NCBI RefSeq assembly: GCF_000468115.1
Contig: NZ_AVQI01000012.1
Location: 1-45,984 of the forward strand
Direction of reading: 5' to 3'
DNA length: 45,984 nt
Source: Treponema socranskii subsp. socranskii VPI DR56BR1116 = ATCC 35536
GTDB taxonomy: Bacteria; Spirochaetota; Spirochaetia; Treponematales; Treponemataceae
Part shown: positions 1-5,529 of the stretch, piece by piece
How positions within the stretch are numbered: position 1 is the first letter of the stretch
Layout of the letters: the number at the start of each line of letters is the position of its first letter
Translations under genes and position numbers: made by a program
Notes under the pieces: model-generated
Databases searched by the model: none
What the model saw: only the letters and a program-made list of their open reading frames with translations
Told to the model about the DNA's origin: nothing

Positions 1-210
1 GAGCATTTGCGCGGTGATTTCTGTAAAAACTGTACGGCATTGCAAAGCGTTACCTGTATGGCAGCAACTCCTCCCGCACTGGGAGGCGGAGCTTTTAGCG
101 GCGTAGTCTTAGCCGGCGTAACATTAAAAGTGCCCGCCGCCTCGGTCAGCGCGTACGAAGGTGCCCCGATATGGAAGGACTTCGGCACGATTACGGCAAT
201 AACGCCGTAA
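1..210 (+). CDS. C-terminal end of a BspA-like leucine-rich repeat protein (partial)
   Basis: The reading frame is open from the left edge, so only the last ~69 residues are visible. They contain one repeat of the BspA/treponemal LRR type (Cys-Thr-Ala-Leu followed by an Ala-Phe-Ser-Gly turn) and a closing segment with Val-Pro-Ala-Ala-Ser and Ile-Trp-Lys-Asp-Phe. That ending is common in BspA-like cell-surface adhesion proteins. The related lipoprotein at 28929-29840 ends in a similar way. The start, signal peptide and repeat number lie outside the window. Stacked hairpins follow the stop, and the last one (315-349) has a T-run and should end the transcript. Confidence 0.7.
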   Translation, partial: EHLRGDFCKNCTALQSVTCMAATPPALGGGAFSGVVLAGVTLKVPAASVSAYEGAPIWKDFGTITAITP

Positions 211-248
211 GGAATTGGTAATGCGCTAATGGGTAATTGGTAATTGTT

Positions 249-349
249 TTGTACTCCGCCTCAGGATGGCGGTGGTACAAACTTGAAAGTTTTAGACGAA
301 GACTAAAACTTTAAGCTGAAAAATGTACTCTGGATGTATATTTTTCAGC
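249..349 (+). repeat. Three adjacent hairpins, the last acting as terminator
   Basis: Three palindromes are stacked. 249-280 has 12-bp arms and loop TCAGGAT. 282-315 has ~13-bp arms and loop around ACGAAG. 315-349 has 14-bp arms with one mismatch, loop TCTGGAT, and AGTTTTTTT directly after. The last reads as an intrinsic terminator for the upstream BspA-like gene. The loops, read as reverse complements (ATCCTGA, ATCCAGA), match the F1 loop family seen elsewhere in the window. Just before, at about 210-245, TAATTGG-like short repeats suggest replication slippage. Confidence 0.6.
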
Positions 350-425
350 AGTTTTTTTGTGTGCGTGGAAGCGCTTTCTACTTTTAAATTTACATCGCGC
401 CCTTTTAAAGTCCTTTAATCTGTGA

Positions 426-431
426 TATAAT
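426..431 (+). promoter_or_regulatory. -10 box for the intact Rpn gene
   Basis: A perfect TATAAT lies 21 nt before the ATG at 453. A Shine-Dalgarno GAGAGG (441-446) sits between them. The -35 region (TTTTAA at 403-408, 17-bp spacer) is weak. The inferred mRNA leader is about 15 nt. Confidence 0.5.
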
Positions 432-452
432 ATGACAAGTGAGAGGGCAGTT

Positions 453-1331
453 ATGAGTACTTCAAACAGAAAATATAAAGACTCCGTTTTTGTCGACCTT
501 TTCAGTGAAGACGAAAAAGCAAAAGAGAATTTTTTGTCGCTTTATAATGCTTTGCACGGTACAAATCTACCAATGTCTTGTCCGGTCGAAAATATAAAAC
601 TCGATAATGTTATGTACATGAACATAATCAATGACGTTTCCTGCCTTGTCGATGGTAAAATCATCGTGTTGGCTGAACATCAATCAACTATAAACGAAAA
701 TATGCCTTTGCGTTTTTTGGAATACATATCTCGGCTCTACGAAAAACTGCAAGCACCGACAGACAGGTATTTAAGAAAGCTGTCAAAAATCCCCACGCCT
801 GAATTCTACGTCTTTTACAACGGCAAGGAAGACTATCCTGAAACTACAGCCTTAAAACTGTCCGATGCATTTATAACAAAGCCTGAACACGCCCCGCTGG
901 AACTGACGGTGCAGGTTTTAAACATCAACACGGACAAAGCAAATAAAGTTTTAACGGCCTGCAAACCGCTTGAAGAATACAGCCTCTTTGTAGAAGAGGT
1001 AAGAAAGCAAACCCAACTAGACTCAGAAAACGGCTTTACCAATGCGGTAAAGATATGTATAGAAAAAGGCATCTTAAAAGAATATTTACAGAGAAAATCA
1101 CGGGAGGTAATAAACATGCTAGTAGCCGAATATGATTATGATACGGACATTGCAGTACAAAGAGAAGAAAGTTTAAGGATTGGCATACAGCAAGGAATAC
1201 AACAAGGCTTCGCCGACGGGTCATACCAAAAAGCACTTGAAACAGCAAAGGCTTTTAAACGGCTTGGCTTTGATATTGCCAAAATAGCCGAAGGAACAGG
1301 GCTTTCCGTTGAAGAGATAAAAGCTCTATAA
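453..1331 (+). CDS. Rpn-family PD-(D/E)XK nuclease ('transposase' family), intact
   Basis: A 292-residue protein of the recombination-promoting nuclease (Rpn) family, often annotated as PD-(D/E)XK transposase. The N-terminal nuclease core is visible: Lys-Asp-Ser-Val-Phe near residue 9, Asp61 in a Val-Asp-Gly strand context, and Glu75-His-Gln77, the E-x-Q form of the PD-(D/E)XK site. Asn-Glu-Asn-Met-Pro-Leu-Arg follows. Family members cut DNA and several act in phage defence; this one is untested. The start at 453 is chosen over 432 because GAGAGG lies 6 nt before it. Residues 222-292 form a separate helical C-terminal region with Gln-Gln-Gly repeats, preceded by an in-frame ribosome site of its own (see 1116-1331). 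Context is repeat-rich accessory DNA. Confidence 0.85.
   Translation: MSTSNRKYKDSVFVDLFSEDEKAKENFLSLYNALHGTNLPMSCPVENIKLDNVMYMNIINDVSCLVDGKIIVLAEHQSTINENMPLRFLEYISRLYEKLQAPTDRYLRKLSKIPTPEFYVFYNGKEDYPETTALKLSDAFITKPEHAPLELTVQVLNINTDKANKVLTACKPLEEYSLFVEEVRKQTQLDSENGFTNAVKICIEKGILKEYLQRKSREVINMLVAEYDYDTDIAVQREESLRIGIQQGIQQGFADGSYQKALETAKAFKRLGFDIAKIAEGTGLSVEEIKAL
1116..1331 (+). CDS. Putative intragenic short product of the Rpn gene (RpnS-like)
   Basis: Inside the Rpn gene and in the same frame, GGGAGG (1102-1107) precedes an ATG (1116) by 8 nt. Initiation here would give a 71-residue protein beginning MLVAEYDYD and ending in the family's helical tail. In E. coli, Rpn toxins are reported to be inhibited by small proteins translated from inside their own gene. 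The same arrangement recurs at 3031 in the broken paralogue, and the same peptide stands alone at 1477-1671. Seen: ribosome site, frame and repetition. Inferred: that the short product is made and neutralises the nuclease. Confidence 0.5.
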   Translation: MLVAEYDYDTDIAVQREESLRIGIQQGIQQGFADGSYQKALETAKAFKRLGFDIAKIAEGTGLSVEEIKAL

Positions 1332-1340
1332 GAATCAGCA

Positions 1341-1463
1341 CTTTTGCAAATAGGCGGAGTAGATGCAAGGAGTTAGGCAAAAAAGTACCGCAGGCGTATC
1401 GGGTATACATCAAGGACACTTTTTTGCCGTGCGACGCAGCAGATACCCGCATATTTGCAAAAG
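1341..1463 (+). other. Nested inverted repeats with a possible pseudoknot, before the orphan mini-ORF
   Basis: An outer stem pairs CTTTTGCAAATA (1341-1352) with TATTTGCAAAAG (1452-1463). An inner stem pairs GGCAAAAAAGT (1376-1386) with ACTTTTTTGCC (1418-1428). Within the inner loop, CGGGTAT (1400-1406) can also pair with ATACCCG (1443-1449), which lies outside the inner stem, so a pseudoknot is possible. The outer stem's 3' arm touches the AGAGAGG ribosome site of the next small gene. It may be a translation-controlling leader or a small inserted element. Confidence 0.4.
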
Positions 1464-1476
1464 AGAGGTAATAAAC

Positions 1477-1671
1477 ATGCTAGTAGCCGAATATGATTAT
1501 GATACGGACATTGCAGTACAGAGAGCTGAAGAAAGACAAATAGCCTTTGCTGACGGTTCATACCAAAAAGCTCTTGAAACGGCACGGATTTTAAAACAGC
1601 TTGGGGATTCCGTAAAAAAGATAATGCAAGCGACCGGCCTAACTCAAGAAGAAGTGGAATCGATTAGATAA
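1477..1671 (+). CDS. Orphan Rpn C-terminal mini-protein (64 aa)
   Basis: A free-standing ORF that repeats the last part of the Rpn gene upstream. A ~56-bp direct repeat covers the ribosome site and first codons (about 1104-1159 versus 1465-1520). The product starts MLVAEYDYD and continues through Ala-Asp-Gly-Ser-Tyr-Gln to a short helix-turn-helix-like end (Gly-Leu-Thr-Gln-Glu-Glu-Val-Glu). It has its own SD (AGAGAGG) before ATG 1477. No nuclease domain is attached. It could be an expressed antitoxin-like protein, or only the remnant of a duplicated Rpn gene. The clean RBS and lack of stops favour a real small gene, but this is inference. Confidence 0.5.
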   Translation: MLVAEYDYDTDIAVQRAEERQIAFADGSYQKALETARILKQLGDSVKKIMQATGLTQEEVESIR

Positions 1672-1681
1672 TTTATAATTC

Positions 1682-1755
1682 GGTTTATTCCCGGCTTCCG
1701 TGTCGGGGATAAACCTCGAGTTTTTGCAAATCCTAACGGCTTTGCAAAAACGTCG
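1682..1755 (+). repeat. Paired-hairpin element, copy 1 (F1-F2)
   Basis: Hairpin F1 (1682-1715) has an imperfect ~14-bp stem and loop TTCCGT. Hairpin F2 (1717-1755) begins CGAGTTTT, has a ~15-bp stem and a loop containing CTAACG. It lies just after the orphan mini-ORF and could act as its transcription end, although no T-run follows. Confidence 0.55.
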
Positions 1756-1782
1756 ATTACGTGCAGCGTTCCCGGCGTCGTA

Positions 1783-1872
1783 TGAAACCTGTACGAAGCG
1801 TACAGGTTTCAACGCGAGTTTGCCTTGCGGAAAACTCGCAAGACCTACGGCTTTTGCTGCCATCCGTGGCAG
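1783..1872 (+). repeat. Paired-hairpin element, copy 2, plus a single F1 hairpin
   Basis: 1783-1811 is a perfect 12-bp stem with loop GAAGC. 1814-1839 is an F2 hairpin (GCGAGTTT arm, loop CTTGCG). 1857-1872 is a short F1 hairpin (CTGCC/GGCAG, loop ATCCGT). A further palindrome with 9-bp arms lies at 1894-1914. The rest of the gene-free stretch 1672-2300 (short ORFs only, none with recognisable homology) contains copy 3 and the start region of the next Rpn gene. Confidence 0.5.
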
Positions 1873-2073
1873 TATTGCAGATAAGGCCGGATTCCAAAGG
1901 GGGTACCCCTTTGGCAGTGCGGGTACAACCGGCGCAGCTTCAAGGTCAAAAGAGGGGGTATAGGGGAAGAAAAAAACCTGCCCTAAACGGGGTGTTTTCT
2001 CCCCCTAAAAGAAACTTCGGCTTTTTTTAAGGGAGTGAAAGTGGGCAGGACGCCCATACGGGGAAAAGTCCGT

Positions 2074-2132
2074 CGAGTTTTCGACAGAAAACTCGCAGCT
2101 GAAAAATGTACTCTGGATGTACATTTTTCAGC
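2074..2132 (+). repeat. Paired-hairpin element, copy 3 (reverse, F2-F1) with T-run
   Basis: F2 (2074-2095) has arms CGAGTTTT/AAAACTCG and loop CGACAG, which is CTGTCG on the other strand. F1 (2098-2132) is a perfect 14-bp stem with loop TCTGGAT and is nearly identical to 315-349. AGTTTTTTTG follows, so this copy can work as an intrinsic terminator on the plus strand. Confidence 0.6.
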
Positions 2133-2277
2133 AGTTTTTTTGTGCGAGGGATGAGCTCAATGCCAAAACGCCTCGTGTTCGACACCTCGTTCGTTGCCGG
2201 TTTTATACGCCAACTATGGTGGAAAAATAATTGCAAAAACTTTTCCCTTTTGTTCCTGTTTTTATACCGTCTGCGCC

Positions 2278-2283
2278 TATAAT
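2278..2283 (+). promoter_or_regulatory. -10 box of the broken Rpn paralogue
   Basis: A perfect TATAAT is followed by GGAGG (2291-2295) and ATG at 2301. No good -35 box is visible. The start signals of the pseudogene are therefore still present. Confidence 0.4.
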
Positions 2284-2534
2284 TAGGTACGGAGGTATGT
2301 ATGAGAAAAAGTTTTGACGATTTAACGATTGCTGACGATTTTATGTTTTGCAAAGTCATGCAGGACGAAGGCATTTGCAAGCAATTTCTTGAAATGATTT
2401 TGGCAGGGCAAATCGGGAAAATCATCTACCTGTCGCTGCAAAACAGTGTTGCAGCCGGCATCGAAGCAAAATCGGTGCGGCTCGACCTGCTCGTAAAAGA
2501 CGAGGCGGGGAAATCTTACGACATCGAGATGGCG

Positions 2535-2728
2535 TTTTCCGATAGACGTCCGTGTCTATCGGAAAACACGAGTTTTTCTAGCGAAAAACTCGCACACACA
2601 CAACTTTTCCGGCGTCCTTGCCGGGACTAAACAAGCGGCATGGATGCCGCTCAAGCTGAATAGATGCGACGTTTCGACGTCAGGCGAAACTCGTAAGTCA
2701 AAAGTGTACACGGAGGTGCACTTTTGAC
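2535..2728 (+). repeat. Array of six hairpins inserted in the Rpn pseudogene (copies 4 and 5)
   Basis: In order: F1 2535-2566 (13-bp perfect stem, loop GTCCGT); F2 2569-2592 (CGAGTTTTT arms, loop CTAGCG); short F1 2609-2624 (CCGGC/GCCGG, loop GTCCTT); short F1 2635-2650 (GCGGC/GCCGC, loop ATGGAT); F2 2667-2693 (reverse, CTGACG within the loop); F1 2697-2728 (reverse, loop ACGGAG, i.e. CTCCGT). The array lies exactly between the two halves of a once continuous gene, which is the best evidence that these units can enter DNA. Confidence 0.65.
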
Positions 2729-3030
2729 GACGATACTACCAAGCGGCGATTGACATCGCATTCTTAGACAAGGGCGAACACTACAAAGCATTAAACGACA
2801 GCTACATTATCTTTGTGTGCGTGTTCGATGCAATCGGAAAGAATAAACCGATTTATACATTTGAAAATATGTGCCTTGAAGACCGGCACACACCCTTACG
2901 CGACGGGACAAAAAAGGTTATAATAAATGCACAAGCATTTAGAAAAGCTGAAGACAAAGAACTGAAAGGTTTTTTGGAGTACGTCAAAACCGGAACGGCG
3001 AATACGGAGTATACCGGGAGGATAGAAACG

Positions 3031-3276
3031 ATGATACAGGCTGTGAAGAATAACGAACAAGCACGCAAAGAATACCGCTTTATGTCGGGGTTTGAGATGG
3101 ACGCGAGGGAAGAGGGCGTACAGCAAGGTTTGCGGCAAGGTATACAACAAGGCTTTGCCGACGGTTCGTACCAAACAAAACTCGAAACGGCAAAGAATTT
3201 ATTTGATTTAGGCTTGTCGGTTGAAAACATAGCGCAAGCTACCGGTCTATCCAGAGAAGAGGTGGAAAATCTGTAA
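3031..3276 (+). CDS. Putative RpnS-like internal product of the broken Rpn gene (81 aa)
   Basis: GGGAGG (3016-3021) stands 9 nt before an in-frame ATG at 3031. The product would cover the Gln-Gln-Gly-rich linker and the C-terminal region (Phe-Ala-Asp-Gly-Ser-Tyr-Gln ... Gly-Leu-Ser-Arg-Glu-Glu-Val-Glu-Asn-Leu). The position is equivalent to the internal start of the intact gene at 1116, although the two Rpn proteins belong to different subfamilies and the surrounding sequence differs. Whether it is translated without the upstream half intact depends on transcription reaching it. The hairpin array at 2535-2728 has no strong T-run. Confidence 0.45.
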   Translation: MIQAVKNNEQARKEYRFMSGFEMDAREEGVQQGLRQGIQQGFADGSYQTKLETAKNLFDLGLSVENIAQATGLSREEVENL

Positions 3277-3390
3277 TCCGTTTTTTTAGCGACAAGGCTT
3301 TTGGCATGAATACATAGCCGGAAGATAACAACGGGTGTTGTCTGCGTGTGCACACATCGCATACAGACGGCTTTAAGTTCGCAATTGTTT

Positions 3391-3408
3391 GCTGCCATCC
3401 GTAGCAGA
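3391..3408 (+). repeat. Single short F1 hairpin
   Basis: CTGCC, loop ATCCGT, then AGCAG (one mismatch). It lies between the Rpn pseudogene and the Nif3-like gene and is almost the same as the hairpin at 1857-1872. Confidence 0.4.
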
Positions 3409-3457
3409 CAGTCCCGCATTGTTTGAGTGTTCAAAGTGAAGCGGCGCGTCCCGCCGT

Positions 3458-4222
3458 TTACAATTCCGTCGGCATATCGATAAAAACCGTCTCTATGTGC
3501 AGGTCTTTTTCAAGCTTTGCGCGCACGAGGTTGACTCCGACGGTTTCGGTTTCGTAATGCCCTCCGGCGATAACGTTGATCCCCGCTTCTTTTGCATAGT
3601 GATAATCTTCATGCTCGAAAGCTCCCGTAATATATGCGTCCAGCTTCGCGGCAGCCGCCTGTTGTACGTCTTCGCCCGCTCCTCCCGAAACGATTCCGAC
3701 CGTGCGTATGTCTTGCACGCCGAACGGAAAAACGGCCGCTTTTTTTTCGGGACGCATGACGAGGGAAGCAAGTTCGTCGACGGTAAGCGGTTTTCGAAGC
3801 ACGCCCTTTACACCGATCGTCATATTCCGCCACTCGCCGAAGGGTTCCGTTTTTTTCAGGCCGATGCGTTCGGCGAGTCCCGCGTTGTTTCCGACCTTTT
3901 CGTGCGCGTCGAGCGGAATGTGATACGCACACAACGCGACATCGTTTTTAATAAAAGCGGCGACGCGTTTGTAGTGCACGCCGGTCAAAACCGTACAGTC
4001 GCCCCAAAACAATCCGTGGTGAACGAAAAGCACCTGCGCGCCGAGAGCGACCGCTTCGAGCGCGGTCGCTTCGCAGGCATCGACGGCAAATGCGATTTTA
4101 TCGACGGGTTTGTGTTCCGGATCGCTGTTTTGAATTTGGATGCCGTTGCGCGATACGTCGTGCGGAAAATTTTCCGGGTGTAAAAACGAATTAAAATATT
4201 TGTCGAGTTTTGCGAGCGTCAT
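3458..4222 (-). CDS. Nif3-like dinuclear metal centre protein (YbgI/YqfO family)
   Basis: A 254-residue member of the Nif3/GTP cyclohydrolase I type 2-like family, hexameric cytoplasmic proteins that bind two metal ions and whose physiological substrate is still unclear. Metal-site motifs are present: His68-His69-Gly-Leu-Phe-Trp, then His-Ile-Pro-Leu-Asp-Ala-His near residue 101, and Gly-Gly-His-Tyr-Glu-Thr-Glu near residue 221. The length is that of the short form without an inserted PII-like domain. GGGAGG precedes the ATG by about 7 nt. The gene runs in the same direction as the membrane protein upstream of it (start 5320), about 70 nt away, so they may be co-transcribed. Confidence 0.9.
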   Translation of the reverse strand: MTLAKLDKYFNSFLHPENFPHDVSRNGIQIQNSDPEHKPVDKIAFAVDACEATALEAVALGAQVLFVHHGLFWGDCTVLTGVHYKRVAAFIKNDVALCAYHIPLDAHEKVGNNAGLAERIGLKKTEPFGEWRNMTIGVKGVLRKPLTVDELASLVMRPEKKAAVFPFGVQDIRTVGIVSGGAGEDVQQAAAAKLDAYITGAFEHEDYHYAKEAGINVIAGGHYETETVGVNLVRAKLEKDLHIETVFIDMPTEL

Positions 4223-4294
4223 AGTTTCGCCTCCCGATTATTAAAACGGAGCTGCCGAAAATCGGTCGGCTTTTACAGCAGCTTCCGCAGTCTC

Positions 4295-5320
4295 TTATCG
4301 AATGCGTCGAACCGTCTCCGACACAAGGGAGCGCGGAACGCGCAACGCCGTATCGCGTTCGACACCGAAAAAAGAAGCAAGCAGCGGATCGGTCTGTTCG
4401 ATACAGCCGAAACCGGGCGTACGGTATTCGGGAACGCTGTCGAGCGCAAGCGCCCCCGTTACGTTTCCGTTCGTCTGCCTGATAAAATCGACGGCTGCCC
4501 CGTCGGCCATACCGTCGCATGCGATAAATAATTCGACTCCGCTTCCGAATTTTCGTCTCGCTATATCCCGCATTGCGCCGAATTCGCGGATCATGCCGAA
4601 CGTGTAAAAATCCTTTTGGCGGGAAAAGCGTTCCGCTTGCAGGAGATAGGATGCGATCATCGAATATTTGCGGAAGATGCGCAAATCGGCAAACGAATTG
4701 AACCAGCGCCCGTCGGCAGCATAAAAATCGCAGGCGAGCACCGTATAGCCCTGCGCGGCGAGCAGCATCATGTACGGCCGGTACGAAGCGGCATCGGCAC
4801 GCTTATCGCTTCCGACGATAACGACGGGAGACGATTTTTTTTCGCCTGCAGGTTCGTATATATAGAGCATTGCGGAAGTCTTTTCAAAGTATTCCGCTTC
4901 GGTAAAGCCCGATGCAAAGGATCCGGCAAGCCTTGTTTTCGTTTCCGCGACGCCGAAGTCTGCGGGGTCGAGTGCGACGGGTATATACCGTACGATAACG
5001 CCTGCAAGCGCCAGAGAAGCGATGAAAATGCATACCGACAAAACGATAAAGACGAAAGAATAATGATCGACGTAGAGCTTCGACGCAAAGCGGAAAAGCG
5101 CGCGGGCATTGGTAAAAAGCGCGATCACGGCAAGAACGAAGAGAGCGGCGGAAATGCAATCGATATTCCATGAAAAAATCTGCAAAACGACGACGGCAAG
5201 AGATACCGGCACGAGAACGGCTGCGGTGTCGACGCGTTCGTATTTGAGAAAAAAAATCCGCGCGCTCGAGCACGCAAGCAAAACCGCCGCAAGCAGATCG
5301 CCGAAAACGGAATGCACCAT
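4295..5320 (-). CDS. Membrane protein with a degenerate alpha/beta-hydrolase domain
   Basis: A 341-residue protein with about four hydrophobic segments in the first 118 residues, then a soluble domain built like an alpha/beta hydrolase: strand Pro-Val-Val-Ile-Val-Gly near 165, Leu-Ala-Ala-Gln-Gly-Tyr near 187, and Leu-Ala-Leu-Asp after the elbow. At the nucleophile elbow, where Gly-x-Ser-x-Gly is expected, it reads Ala-Cys-Asp-Gly-Met-Ala-Asp-Gly (267-274), so no catalytic serine is visible. The start is set at 5320 because a -10 box (TATGAT) and -35 box (TTGCGC) with a 17-bp spacer end 6 nt before this ATG. The frame is open further upstream but would overlap the divergent gene's promoter. 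Function unknown. Confidence 0.55.
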   Translation of the reverse strand: MVHSVFGDLLAAVLLACSSARIFFLKYERVDTAAVLVPVSLAVVVLQIFSWNIDCISAALFVLAVIALFTNARALFRFASKLYVDHYSFVFIVLSVCIFIASLALAGVIVRYIPVALDPADFGVAETKTRLAGSFASGFTEAEYFEKTSAMLYIYEPAGEKKSSPVVIVGSDKRADAASYRPYMMLLAAQGYTVLACDFYAADGRWFNSFADLRIFRKYSMIASYLLQAERFSRQKDFYTFGMIREFGAMRDIARRKFGSGVELFIACDGMADGAAVDFIRQTNGNVTGALALDSVPEYRTPGFGCIEQTDPLLASFFGVERDTALRVPRSLVSETVRRIR

Positions 5321-5326
5321 AGGCGT

Positions 5327-5355
5327 ATCATAGCTGAAACAAGTAAAATGCGCAA
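5327..5355 (-). promoter_or_regulatory. Promoter placing transcription start at the ATG (leaderless)
   Basis: On the minus strand: TTGCGC (5350-5355), 17-bp spacer, TATGAT (5327-5332), then 6 nt to the ATG at 5320. The expected transcription start falls on the start codon. No Shine-Dalgarno sequence is visible. Confidence 0.45.
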
Positions 5356-5426
5356 TCGAAGCGTACAGCTCAAAAATGCGCACCTCACGTATCGACTCAC
5401 GTAAAAAGCAAACCCAATGCGCGGAA

Positions 5427-5455
5427 TTGCAGGACCGGCATTTTTGATATATAAT
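5427..5455 (+). promoter_or_regulatory. Promoter of the DUF2804 gene cluster
   Basis: TTGCAG (5427-5432), 17-bp spacer, TATAAT (5450-5455). The expected start is near 5462, giving a ~68-nt leader. The leader can fold GTTTTTAAAAAC (5465-5476) or the overlapping AAAAACTGAAGTTTTT, so two exclusive hairpins are possible. Confidence 0.55.
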
Positions 5456-5529
5456 AGAATGGGTGTTTTTAAAAACTGAAGTTTTTGGACAGCCCCGAGT
5501 ATAAAAGTTTACCGTTTCAGAGGTAGAGA

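Larger units (their letters stand above)
2301..3276 (+). pseudogene. Second Rpn-family nuclease gene, interrupted by hairpin DNA
   Basis: The first ~78 residues (Ser-Phe-Asp-Asp-Leu-Thr-Ile, Leu-Asp-Leu-Leu, Tyr-Asp-Ile-Glu-Met) match the PDDEXK_2 class of Rpn proteins. The frame then runs into ~195 bp of stacked hairpins (about 2532-2729) and stops at 2630. Coding sequence resumes in another frame at about 2731 (Arg-Arg-Tyr-Tyr-Gln-Ala-Ala-Ile-Asp) and runs to 3276. Conserved residues sit on both sides: Asp62 and Glu76 before the break, the Tyr-Tyr-Gln and Asn-Asp-Ser-Tyr blocks after. The Q of the E-x-Q site is lost at the junction. The full nuclease cannot be made, but the C-terminal part keeps its own start (3031). 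Confidence 0.75.

Noticed and set aside
1700-2030. Two overlapping ORFs of ~90 codons in the hairpin-rich stretch
   Set aside because: Their products are Arg/Lys-rich translations of palindromes, with no RBS and no recognisable similarity.
1682-2728. Possible CRISPR array
   Set aside because: Units are hairpins with changing stems and uneven spacing; there are no identical repeats with regular spacers.
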